Source: Firmicutes bacterium CAG:238 (GTDB lineage Bacteria; Bacillota; Clostridia; Peptostreptococcales; Anaerovoracaceae). Taken from it: 60,927 nt of DNA. Location: positions 1 through 60,927 of the forward strand of contig FR881937.1 of NCBI GenBank assembly GCA_000435615.1, given 5' to 3'. The notes below the pieces were generated by a model. It did not search any database. It worked only from the letters and a program-made list of their open reading frames with translations, and was not told the origin of the DNA. Numbering within the stretch: position 1 is the first letter of the stretch; every line of letters begins with the position of its first letter. A program made the translations under genes and the position numbers. Positions 33,543 through 41,319 of the stretch are shown piece after piece.

Positions 33543-34922
33543 TTATGAGCGCCAAAGCTCGATAAGTCCTTTTATGAGCGGCTCAATCCTTTCCAGCGGC
33601 AGGCGGCTGTAGTAAAAAATCAAAGCACTGGTTTCCTGGTCGGTTATTTCGGACAGGGGAACCATTTGAAGACCGAGTGACTTTGCCTCTTCGCAAAGCT
33701 GCTCGGCTTTTTTTCTTGAACGGACTTTTACCGTGAGGTTGATGCCGGAGTGGGTATCTATCGGAGAAGCGACGCCGCCTCCGTGTGCGGAAAATGCCGA
33801 CAGAGCCGCCTGAAGCTTCTGTGAATACAAACTCCGGAGCTTTCGGATTCCCGTGTAGTAATGGCCGTCCTCCATGAAAAATGCAAGCGTAAGCTGTTCC
33901 GCCTTAGAACAGGTCTGTGTATATTCATGCTTGATGGATCGGAATATCTGTGCCATCTTCTCCGGAAGCACCATGTACGAGATTTTTACAGCCGGAAAAA
34001 GGGTAGATGAGAAGGTTCCCAAATACACCACGCAGCTGCGATTGTCAAGGCCTTGGAGCGCAGGAACCGGCTTGCCGAAATAACGCAGCTCACTGTCGTA
34101 ATCATCTTCAATTATAATGCTGTTGTTTTGCGCGGCCCAATCAAGCAGTTCGTATCTCCTGCCTACAGGCATTACAGCACCGGTAGGAAATTGGTTTGAA
34201 GGATTTACATACACTGCGGATTGTATATTCGCAGGAAGTTTTGCAATTTCAATTCCGTCAGAGGCAACCGGGATGTGAGAAATCGTAAAGCCCGCATCAC
34301 GGAACATGCTTTGGACGGGGAGATAACCCGGCTCTTCCAGGCAGACTAAGCGCAGTCCCATTTTTATGAGAATTCTGGAAAGGTGGCTGGTGATCTGCTG
34401 TGTTCCGGCACCGATTACAATCTGTTCAGGACTTGCAGTAACACCGCGCGATGAATACAGATATTTTGAAATTTCGAAGCGCAGAATGGGTTCTCCCTGC
34501 GGGTCACTCTCGAAGAGAAGCTGGTCGGTGTAGTCATTAAAGACTCGGGCTGAGCATTTCTTCCACTTCACGAAGTCAAAACAACTCGGGTCACTTATAT
34601 AGGCGGATGGCTCGAAAGTAAAACCGCTGATTTCCGAAAGCGGTGCAGAGACTTTCGCGTGTGACGGAGAGGGAGAAATTTCCGCAATATAATAGCCGGA
34701 TTTTGGACGGCTGCTGATGTAGCCTTCAACAAGAAGCTGATTATAGGCGAGTTCGGCTGTAGTGATGCTGATGCCAAGGTCCTTCGACAAAGTGCGAAGG
34801 GAAGGAAGCTTTTCGCCGGATTTCATTTCTCCGGTGAGAATGCGTTGCTTAATTATGTCATACAACTGTAGGTATAAAAACTTCTCATTACTGTCATTTT
34901 GATTGATATAAATCGGTTTCAT
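33543..34922 (-). CDS. MocR-type regulator (GntR winged helix plus aminotransferase-like domain)
   Basis: 459 residues. N-terminal GntR winged helix (about 15-80, LPSLRTLSKDLGISITTAE) and a fold-type I aminotransferase domain (about 110-455) with NPSNQFPTGAVM and IIEDDYDSELRYFG. At the PLP-lysine position of GTFSK it has Ser (S306 in GTFSSTLFPAVKISY), verified on the DNA, so no Schiff base is expected there. MocR/PdxR proteins sense PLP or PLP-amino-acid adducts. It is divergent from an ECF S component gene, its likely target. Confidence 0.87.
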   Translation of the reverse strand: MKPIYINQNDSNEKFLYLQLYDIIKQRILTGEMKSGEKLPSLRTLSKDLGISITTAELAYNQLLVEGYISSRPKSGYYIAEISPSPSHAKVSAPLSEISGFTFEPSAYISDPSCFDFVKWKKCSARVFNDYTDQLLFESDPQGEPILRFEISKYLYSSRGVTASPEQIVIGAGTQQITSHLSRILIKMGLRLVCLEEPGYLPVQSMFRDAGFTISHIPVASDGIEIAKLPANIQSAVYVNPSNQFPTGAVMPVGRRYELLDWAAQNNSIIIEDDYDSELRYFGKPVPALQGLDNRSCVVYLGTFSSTLFPAVKISYMVLPEKMAQIFRSIKHEYTQTCSKAEQLTLAFFMEDGHYYTGIRKLRSLYSQKLQAALSAFSAHGGGVASPIDTHSGINLTVKVRSRKKAEQLCEEAKSLGLQMVPLSEITDQETSALIFYYSRLPLERIEPLIKGLIELWRS

Positions 34923-34950
34923 AATGTATATTTCCTCAAACTGTTCATAT

Positions 34951-34966
34951 AAAAATAATTATTTTT
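34951..34966. promoter_or_regulatory. Palindrome between the MocR gene and the ECF S gene
   Basis: AAAAATAATTATTTTT is a perfect 16-base palindrome in the 111-base divergent region, 29 bases upstream of a TATAAT at 34995-35000 that can serve the S component gene. It is a candidate operator, but low-complexity AT sequence gives such palindromes by chance. Confidence 0.35.
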
Positions 34967-35033
34967 GGATATTTTAATAATAACACATTGGATATATAAT
35001 AGCAATATAAGAAGTGACAGAGAGGTGACAGAA

Positions 35034-35594
35034 ATGAACAGAAATGAAAAAACTTATACAATCGTGATGACGGCAATGATGACGTGCCTGGTGCTTCTCA
35101 CAACCTATACTTTCAAAATTCCGACGCCTTTCCAAGGGTATGTTCATTTGGGGGATGCAATGATTTTCCTGAGCGTGCTTGTCGTAGGAAGAAAGAACGG
35201 TGCTGTGGCGGCTGCATTTGGTTCGGCTCTTGCAGATCTCTTAGGCGGTTATGTGGCATTTGCACCATGGACCTTTGTAATCAAGGGACTTATGGCTTTG
35301 GTTATGGGATGGTTCATCGATTTTATGACAAAAAAACAGAGCAAATCTCTGAAAGTCTGCGGGGTACCGCTGATTGAAATCGTGGGTATGGTTATCGCAG
35401 GAGCGGTTATGGTTCTCGGATACGGCGTTGCGGATGCGGTCCTTGCGGGAAACATCATGACGGGAATCCTCAGCATGCCTGCAAACTGCGGACAGTTCGC
35501 AGCGGGAGTGGTAATTGCAAGTGTTCTTGCGGCGGCTCTCTACAAAACCCCGGCAAAGAAGTATTTCACATACAGACTGGATGAAGCAAGATAA
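35034..35594 (+). CDS. ECF transporter S component
   Basis: 186 residues, five to six membrane spans. TFKIPTPFQGYVHLGDAMIFLSVLVVG near the N-terminus and FGSALADLLGGYVAFAPWTFVIKG are characteristic of the HmpT/PdxU-like S component branch (vitamin B6, hydroxymethylpyrimidine and similar ligands). It binds the vitamin precursor and uses a shared EcfAA'T module coded elsewhere. ATG 35034 has AGAGAGGTGA; the longer in-frame reading from 34965 is not supported. The divergent MocR-type regulator suggests a pyridoxal-related ligand. Confidence 0.85.
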   Translation: MNRNEKTYTIVMTAMMTCLVLLTTYTFKIPTPFQGYVHLGDAMIFLSVLVVGRKNGAVAAAFGSALADLLGGYVAFAPWTFVIKGLMALVMGWFIDFMTKKQSKSLKVCGVPLIEIVGMVIAGAVMVLGYGVADAVLAGNIMTGILSMPANCGQFAAGVVIASVLAAALYKTPAKKYFTYRLDEAR

Positions 35595-35615
35595 CAAATA
35601 ATAAGGATACACAAC

Positions 35616-35657
35616 AAAATCCGGCGGATTCACAAATCGGAAGCTGCCGGATTTTTA
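35616..35657 (+). terminator. Terminator between the ECF S gene and the C_GCAxxG_C_C gene
   Basis: AAAATCCGGC (35616-35625) pairs with GCCGGATTTT (35646-35655); A residues before and T residues after allow use in both directions. Confidence 0.75.
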
Positions 35658-35682
35658 GTGGAATAAGATTTATTTCGTTCTG

Positions 35683-36213
35683 TTAGTTTTTCTTTAACTT
35701 TCCTTCAACAATCATACGTGCAATTTTTTCGGCACAATATGCAACGGCTGTAGCACAGTGGAAAGTTCCGTTGTGATCCATGTATCCCTGGTCACCTTCC
35801 GGTGTCTTCCAGTCATATACAGCACCCATGTTGTGAATCATTACTTCCGAGCATAAGATTCCGTCGTATTCTTTGCGGAAGTCTTCAACGAGCTCACGAA
35901 TCATTTCGTGACATTTTTCATAATCACCGCCAAGATCGTTAATCGGTCTTCCGCAGCAAAGGCTGATTGCCCATGCAGCAGCGTTTAATGCACCGCAGGT
36001 TCCAAGGAGCGAGCATCCGCATCCGCCTGCAATGCCGAAGCAAGCCTGAAGCATATCTTCCGTAATTCCTAAATCAGGAAAAGCAGTATATAAACCGTTT
36101 AAGCAGCTCTGAATACAGTTGCCGTAATCCGTTTCCGTCTGGAAACCCACATCCATGGCTTTCTTCACGAGAGCTTCTTTTTCTTCATGAGATAATTTCG
36201 TATAATCCTGCAT
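35683..36213 (-). CDS. C_GCAxxG_C_C family redox protein
   Basis: 176 residues of the small Cys-rich family PF09719. The named motif is present: CFGIAGGCGCSLLGTCGALN followed by a CC pair in SLCCGRP, with other Cys near residues 33, 37 and the end (FHCATAVAYC). Members are thought to bind Fe-S or a metal and are often found with redox enzymes; reaction unknown. The ATG at 36213 has AGAAAGAAGG upstream; an in-frame start 15 codons earlier lies before it. Divergent from the CoA-disulfide-reductase-like gene. Confidence 0.83.
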   Translation of the reverse strand: MQDYTKLSHEEKEALVKKAMDVGFQTETDYGNCIQSCLNGLYTAFPDLGITEDMLQACFGIAGGCGCSLLGTCGALNAAAWAISLCCGRPINDLGGDYEKCHEMIRELVEDFRKEYDGILCSEVMIHNMGAVYDWKTPEGDQGYMDHNGTFHCATAVAYCAEKIARMIVEGKLKKN

Positions 36214-36285
36214 ATCTATTCGCCTTCTTTCTTTTGCATTTACCGTTTTCGATATCATTCGCCTAAAACGGCGGATTGTAGCTAC

Positions 36286-36314
36286 ATTTTAATTTATACA
36301 TACGCAAAAAACAA
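36286..36314 (-). promoter_or_regulatory. Predicted promoter of the C_GCAxxG_C_C gene
   Basis: Minus strand: TTGTTT (36309-36314), 17-base spacer, TAAAAT (36286-36291), 73 bases before the ATG. Confidence 0.45.
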
Positions 36315-36440
36315 GCAAATCAAGAAAATAACAAGATAATTAGCAAACGGGTAGATTGTAATCAGGTTTTGGAAATGGTACTATAATCTCAGTTAAACGA
36401 AAAAAGATGCCATACGGGCATTTGAGAGGGAGGAAATAAT

Positions 36441-38141
36441 ATGAAGTTACTGGTTATCGGAGGTTCTGCGGGCGGTGCATCCACTGCGGCCAGAGTACGC
36501 AGATTGAATGAAGAAGCAGAAATTACGATTTTTGAAAAAGGCAGAGATGTATCGTTCTCCAACTGTTCACTCCCGTATTATACAGGCGGAGTTGTAGAGA
36601 GCAGTGAAGATTTGATTATGATGTTCCCGGAAGACTTCAAGGCAAAACACAATATTGATGTTTATACGCAGACAGAGGTTTTGAAGATTAACAGGGCAGA
36701 GAAAACAATTACCGTAAAAGATTTGAAAAACGGAGAAACAAGGAATGAAGCTTATGACAAGCTTGTACTCGCAACCGGGACGGAGCCGGTTATGCCGGGA
36801 AGTATTGAGGGCATTCATTCCCCGCATGTTTTTACAATTCGTAATGTGGTGGATATTGAACGGCTTCAGGCGAAACTTGACGAAGAAAGCACAAAAAACA
36901 TTGCAGTAGTCGGCGGGGGATTTATCGGTGTGGAAGTTGCCGAGAACTTAAGAAAAATCGGAAAAGAAGTTACCCTGATAGAAGGCACGAAGCAAATATT
37001 GGCACCTTACGATTATGATATGGTGCAGATTCTGCACAAAGAACTGGACGACAACGGCATTACACTTCATGTTTCGGCGACGGTAACCGCCATAGAGAGC
37101 AAGCAGGTAAAGGCTGTAAAAGACGGAAAAGAATTTACGGTTGCCGCAGATGCTGTGGTTATGGCAGTCGGTGCAAGACCGAAGACCGAACTTGCAAAAG
37201 ATGCCGGTCTTGAAATCGGAACCACGGGTGGAATTTGGGTTGATCACAACTACCGGACAAGCGATGCGGATATTTACGCAGTGGGAGATGCCATCGAATC
37301 CTATAATATGCTTGCACATGCGCCGGGCAGGATTGCACTTGCAGGCCCTACGCAGAGACAGGCACGTGCGGCGGCTGACCATATTTGCGGAATGTATAAC
37401 ACAAACAAGGGTTATATTGGTTCTTCCTGCATCAAAGTCTTCGGACAGAATGCGGCATGCACGGGACTTAACGAAAGAGAAGCCAAACGCCTTGGATATT
37501 CCTACGATTCTGTTATGATTTTCCCTATGGACAGAGTGGGTCTGATGCCGGGTGCAAACTATATGGTTTTCAAGCTGGTATTTGAGATTCCTACGGGACG
37601 AATTCTCGGCGCACAAGCAATCGGAACAGGCGAGTGCGATAAGCGCGTGGATGTAATTGCGGCCATGATTACAATGGGTGGCAGGCTTGAAGACTTGAAA
37701 GAACTGGAGCTCTGCTATGCACCGCCGTTCTCAACCGCAAAAGATGTTGTAAACTTAGCGGCATTGGTGGCACTTAATGTATTAAACGGACGAATCAAAC
37801 AAGTCCATGTGGACAAAGTAAGAGAACTTGTTGAACAGGGTGCGTATATTATCGATGTCAGAGGAGCCGGTGAACTGAAAACGGGTCACCTTAAGGGGGC
37901 ACATCATATTCCTCTTAATGAGCTCAGAGACAGACTGGATGAAATTCCAAGGGATATTCCGGTATACCTGCACTGCAGATCCAGCCAGCGCTCCTATTAC
38001 GCAACCTGCACTTTGATCGAAAACGGTTTCACGAATGTGTACAATATCAGCGGATCTTTCCTCGGCATCAGTCTTTATGAGTATTTCAACGACAAAACAC
38101 AAGGAAGAGAACCGATTGTGACACAATATAATTTTGAATAA
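36441..38141 (+). CDS. CoA-disulfide reductase-like flavoprotein fused to a rhodanese domain
   Basis: 566 residues. FAD site GGSAGGASTA (about 7-16), redox Cys C42 in FSNCSLPYY as in CoA-disulfide reductase/NADH oxidase, NAD(P)H loop VVGGGFIGVEVAE (about 155-167), AVGDA for FAD, dimer domain (about 330-445), and a C-terminal rhodanese domain (about 455-550) with Cys C512 in HCRSSQRS. Such CoADR-Rhod fusions reduce CoA disulfides or CoA-persulfides and take part in sulfane sulfur reduction. TATAAT at 36382-36387 is the probable -10 box. Divergent from the C_GCAxxG_C_C protein. Confidence 0.9.
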   Translation: MKLLVIGGSAGGASTAARVRRLNEEAEITIFEKGRDVSFSNCSLPYYTGGVVESSEDLIMMFPEDFKAKHNIDVYTQTEVLKINRAEKTITVKDLKNGETRNEAYDKLVLATGTEPVMPGSIEGIHSPHVFTIRNVVDIERLQAKLDEESTKNIAVVGGGFIGVEVAENLRKIGKEVTLIEGTKQILAPYDYDMVQILHKELDDNGITLHVSATVTAIESKQVKAVKDGKEFTVAADAVVMAVGARPKTELAKDAGLEIGTTGGIWVDHNYRTSDADIYAVGDAIESYNMLAHAPGRIALAGPTQRQARAAADHICGMYNTNKGYIGSSCIKVFGQNAACTGLNEREAKRLGYSYDSVMIFPMDRVGLMPGANYMVFKLVFEIPTGRILGAQAIGTGECDKRVDVIAAMITMGGRLEDLKELELCYAPPFSTAKDVVNLAALVALNVLNGRIKQVHVDKVRELVEQGAYIIDVRGAGELKTGHLKGAHHIPLNELRDRLDEIPRDIPVYLHCRSSQRSYYATCTLIENGFTNVYNISGSFLGISLYEYFNDKTQGREPIVTQYNFE

Positions 38142-38161
38142 CTTATAAATTATGACTTGAG

Positions 38162-38194
38162 CCCCTTGCTGCTTCCGTGCGGCAGGGGGATTGT
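38162..38194 (+). terminator. Terminator after the CoADR-rhodanese gene
   Basis: CCCCTTGCTGC (38162-38172) pairs with GCGGCAGGGGG (38179-38189), 11 base pairs with two G-T, followed by ATTGTTTT. Confidence 0.7.
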
Positions 38195-38338
38195 TTTCGA
38201 TTTGTACAGGCTCACAAAGGTGTAAAAAATGTCAAAATAGCAAAAAAGTTAACAAAAATAGCAAAAAAATTAAATACATTTGTTTTTATTTTGTTAAAAT
38301 GACAATAGATATAACAATATTTACATTTTTTAGGGGGA

Positions 38339-38366
38339 TTGTTTTATACGACAATCTTGGTATTAT
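38339..38366 (+). promoter_or_regulatory. Possible promoter of the second NhaC gene
   Basis: TTGTTT (38339-38344), 16-base spacer, TATTAT (38361-38366). The intergenic stretch is more than 75 percent AT, so chance matches are likely. Confidence 0.35.
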
Positions 38367-38394
38367 CACTTATTTTATTTAGGAGGTTTTAGTT

Positions 38395-39927
38395 ATGGCA
38401 GAAACCAAAAAGGCTGAACGTCTGCCTAATAAGTTTGAGGCTTGTTTACCGGTTCTCGTGCTGTTAGGCCTGATGGTAGCAAATTCCGTATTAGAGTGGG
38501 GAAATGACCCGCACTTATACGTATTGATGGCAGTTATTACCGTTGTGCTTGTTGCAAAACGCTGCGGCATATGCTATAAGGATATGTTAGCCGCAGGTTT
38601 CGACTCGCTTTTTCAGTCACTTGAAGCAATGTTCATTCTGTTATTCGTAGGATGCTTGGTTGGTACATTTGAATATGCCGGAACAATTCCTGCCCTTGTA
38701 TATTACGGATTGAAGTTATTCACGCCGGCTATTTTCTTACCGGCAGTATGCTTGCTTTGCGCAATCGTAGCGATGGCATTGGGTTCCGCTTATACAGTAA
38801 GTGCAACATTAGGTATTGCGTTCCTGACAATCGGTGCAACCATGGGTGTTAACCCGGCACTCATCTGCGGTGCGGTTCTCTCCGGTGCTTGCACAGGCGA
38901 CAAATTCTCCCCGTTATCCGATACAACAAACCTTGCGTCTGCATCTGCACAGACAGGATTATTTGACCACGTTAAGGCAATGATCGGAACCACATTCCCG
39001 ACATTCCTTATCGGTTTCTTAATCTTCTGCGGAATTTCATTTGCAGGTGAAACAGGTGCTTACGATCCGGAACTCGTAGACGGATTATCCAATGCAATCA
39101 AGGATCACTTCCAGTACATGAGCCCTGTTCTGTTAATCCCTGTACTTGTTATCCTTGCAGTTTCCGTATTACAGATATCTGCAATTCCTGGTATCCTGCT
39201 CGTTGTATTAACAGCCGGTATCTTCATGGTTATCTTCCAGGGTGCAGGCTTCCCTGAATTCATTTCAGCGGCACACTACGGTTACTCCGCAGAAACAGGC
39301 AACGAATTAGCTGACCAGTTACTTAACAGAGGTGGAATGGATTCCATGCTGTGGACCATCAACATGGCATTGATCGCAATCGGTTTCGGCGGCATGTATG
39401 CTAGAGCAGGCTGTGTTGAATCCTTATTAGGAAACCTCATCAAGGATATCAGAACACCGTTCCAGATGGCTGTTGCGGTTATCTGTACCGCAATGTTCAC
39501 AATCCTGACGATGTGCGACCAGTACTTAAGTTTAATCATTCCTGCAACCATGTACAAAGAAAAATTCGACGAACTCGGACTTTCCAGAAACATGTTGTCA
39601 AGATGTATGGAAGACGGCGGAACATTGTTCTCACCACTGGTTCCATGGTCAACTTGCGGTGTATACCACTCCGGCATGTTAGGTGTTCCTACATTATCAT
39701 ATTTACCGTACTGCTTCGTAAACATTTTGAACCCACTGATTTCCATGGGTACGGCAGCTATCGGCGGCAACATCCTGTATGCTGACGGTTCCAAGACCGG
39801 ATTCTTCGGCGGCAAGGTAAAGAAAGGCCACTTCGTTGCGGCGGCTCCGGAAGAAGCACACGAAATCGCTATGAAGGCTCTGGAAGCAAAGAGAGCAAGC
39901 GGCGAATACAAGCAGATTAGTGCTTAA
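38395..39927 (+). CDS. NhaC-family Na+/H+ antiporter
   Basis: 510 residues, 11-12 spans, PF03553. Family signatures are LLFVGCLVGTFEYAGTIPALVYYG, GSAYTVSATLGIAFLTIG, SGACTGDKFSPLSDTT (ion site) and TMCDQYLSLIIPATMYKEKF with DGGTLFSPLVPWSTCG. It is closer to classical NhaC than the protein coded at 28784 and lacks the signal-peptide-like start. It should exchange Na+ and H+, or amino acids in some relatives, which fits a cell using Rnf to build ion gradients. AGGAGG precedes the ATG. Own promoter; the next gene starts 43 bases downstream. Confidence 0.88.
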   Translation: MAETKKAERLPNKFEACLPVLVLLGLMVANSVLEWGNDPHLYVLMAVITVVLVAKRCGICYKDMLAAGFDSLFQSLEAMFILLFVGCLVGTFEYAGTIPALVYYGLKLFTPAIFLPAVCLLCAIVAMALGSAYTVSATLGIAFLTIGATMGVNPALICGAVLSGACTGDKFSPLSDTTNLASASAQTGLFDHVKAMIGTTFPTFLIGFLIFCGISFAGETGAYDPELVDGLSNAIKDHFQYMSPVLLIPVLVILAVSVLQISAIPGILLVVLTAGIFMVIFQGAGFPEFISAAHYGYSAETGNELADQLLNRGGMDSMLWTINMALIAIGFGGMYARAGCVESLLGNLIKDIRTPFQMAVAVICTAMFTILTMCDQYLSLIIPATMYKEKFDELGLSRNMLSRCMEDGGTLFSPLVPWSTCGVYHSGMLGVPTLSYLPYCFVNILNPLISMGTAAIGGNILYADGSKTGFFGGKVKKGHFVAAAPEEAHEIAMKALEAKRASGEYKQISA

Positions 39928-39970
39928 TTTCTTTTTGCACAGACATATTTGTAAGCAAAGGGGAGGCAGA

Positions 39971-40501
39971 ATGGTTTTTAAAGGAATTAATATGCGCGAA
40001 AGAAGCAAGCGAAAACGCATACTCATGTTTTTCGGCTGCCTTGGCATCACAGCTTTGGAAATTTGGCAGAAAAATTATTTTTTTGCCGTAGTGGCATTGA
40101 TTTTAGCATTCTTTTGTATAGGATACAACAAGGAACACGTGATTTCGGAAGAGGGCGTGGATATTCGATATGTTTTCTTGGGAATACCATACAACTATCG
40201 CTGGACCTGGGATCAGATTACGGCAATGCGTCCCGACTATAAAAAGGCCAAACCGAACATCATGATGGAAATCGCAAAGGATGTGTCCGTAAGAGCCTTT
40301 GTTTTTACCCCTGAAGATGCGGTTAAAGTTATGGAGTTCGCTCAAAGAATGAATCCGGAGGCGTATGTCGACAGTCGTACGGAAGCAGAAAGAGAAGCCT
40401 ACAAAGAAGAGCGCGACAGAATGATTGCCGAAAAACAAATGCAGATTCGCCGCCAGAAACAAGCCGAGAAAGCAAGAAAGAAAAAACACAAAAACAGATA
40501 A
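39971..40501 (+). CDS. Membrane-anchored protein of unknown function with basic tail
   Basis: 176 residues: a basic N-terminus, two close membrane segments (about 18-55), then a PH-like beta segment (VISEEGVDIRYVFLGIPYNYRW, with a downstream WDQI motif), and a strongly charged helix of Glu/Arg/Lys that ends in a poly-basic tail. The arrangement resembles bacterial PH-domain (YcxB/bPH2) membrane proteins, but the match is weak. ATG 39971 has GGGGAGG. It may be cotranscribed with the NhaC gene. Confidence 0.5.
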   Translation: MVFKGINMRERSKRKRILMFFGCLGITALEIWQKNYFFAVVALILAFFCIGYNKEHVISEEGVDIRYVFLGIPYNYRWTWDQITAMRPDYKKAKPNIMMEIAKDVSVRAFVFTPEDAVKVMEFAQRMNPEAYVDSRTEAEREAYKEERDRMIAEKQMQIRRQKQAEKARKKKHKNR

Positions 40502-40511
40502 ACCCAAAAAG

Positions 40512-40564
40512 AAAGCCGGTCATCCGCATGATTAATCAGCATTCGGAAACAACCGGCTTTTGTT
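40512..40564 (+). terminator. Terminator between converging genes
   Basis: AAAGCCGGT (40512-40520) pairs with ACCGGCTTT (40552-40560), followed by T-rich sequence; A residues precede it so it can also end the minus-strand DUF2284 transcript. Confidence 0.65.
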
Positions 40565-40574
40565 GTACGTTTTG

Positions 40575-41099
40575 TTATTTTTCAAGTATGCCGCCTACGA
40601 GGAGGTAATATTCCGGTATACTGGTACCGTCAGACCACAGAATATCGAATCCGAAGCAGTCTTTAACCATCTTTACGGCAAGCATCCCGAGGGATTCAAG
40701 TGCGTAGCGCATCTTATCCGGATGAACGCAAGGGTGACCACTAAGGCGTGCACACTTTTTGCACAATGTGCATTCTTGTGCAGCAAGGGCTTTGCTGCCG
40801 GGGCAGACTTCCTCCATGGCGAGCATTTCTTCATCGTGGATTTTTTTCTCTGCAAAAAGACGGTCTTGCGCTTCCGCTACCGTTGAGGCGCCTTCGTTTG
40901 AAATGCGGTCGACGATGAAATGAAAGCGTGAAAACTGCAGCCAATAGTCTTTGGGATCGAAATTGAAGTCCGGGCACGCCCATGTTTCGCCAAAGCCCGG
41001 GCATTGCGAGCATTTGCGATAGGTTTCGTCGTAGTTGTAATATTTGTCAAGCATTTCGTCTACATCAAGATATGTTTCAAAGCGTTCTTTATAATACAT
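40575..41099 (-). CDS. DUF2284 predicted metal-binding protein
   Basis: 174 residues. Cys positions of DUF2284 are visible: CSQCPGFGETWACPDFNF near the N-terminus and CTLCKKCARLSGHPCVHPDKMRYALESLG near the middle. The family is predicted to bind Fe-S or another metal; reaction unknown. The start ATG has AGGAGGCA 8 bases upstream, which lies inside the end of the truncated transporter ORF; a long N-terminal extension of this frame is therefore rejected. Order AraC, DMT stub, DUF2284 on one strand suggests one transcript. Confidence 0.82.
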   Translation of the reverse strand: MYYKERFETYLDVDEMLDKYYNYDETYRKCSQCPGFGETWACPDFNFDPKDYWLQFSRFHFIVDRISNEGASTVAEAQDRLFAEKKIHDEEMLAMEEVCPGSKALAAQECTLCKKCARLSGHPCVHPDKMRYALESLGMLAVKMVKDCFGFDILWSDGTSIPEYYLLVGGILEK

Positions 41100-41109
41100 T
41101 GGATGCCTC

Positions 41110-41319
41110 CTATTCTTTCGCATTGAAAAGTCTGAATTTTTTCCAAAATACGAGGCCCAAAGCCACCGCAGCGGCAGCAAACCGTATGGAAATGATGTAG
41201 AAGGTTGGGCAGTCCTCAACATACTTTGTAAGGGGGTAACTGAGTCCCCATAGAATTGCTGCAATAACAAGTCCGGTAAATGCTACGCCTTCAGACGGCC
41301 GATGTTTTTTACTTGTCAT
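41110..41319 (-). pseudogene. Truncated EamA/DMT-family transporter (N-terminal stub)
   Basis: 69 codons encode only the first two spans of an EamA-type drug/metabolite transporter: ITS-like start GLVIAAILWGLSYPLTKYV and ISIRFAAAAVALGLVFWKK. Full family members have about 10 spans and 300 residues. The reading stops 10 bases before DUF2284, so most of the gene has been lost by deletion. It overlaps the AraC-type gene by 11 bases with an AAAAGGAG site. It may still be translated but is unlikely to transport. Confidence 0.7.

Noticed and set aside
38230..38300. Rex-like half-sites (TTAACAA and TTGTTAA) upstream of the second NhaC gene
   Set aside because: The halves are not paired at the correct spacing and the region is extremely AT-rich.
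40575..41270. Longer DUF2284 reading frame starting at 41270
   Set aside because: The added 57 residues read through the transporter stub in another frame, and the family N-terminus plus ribosome site support the ATG at 41099.
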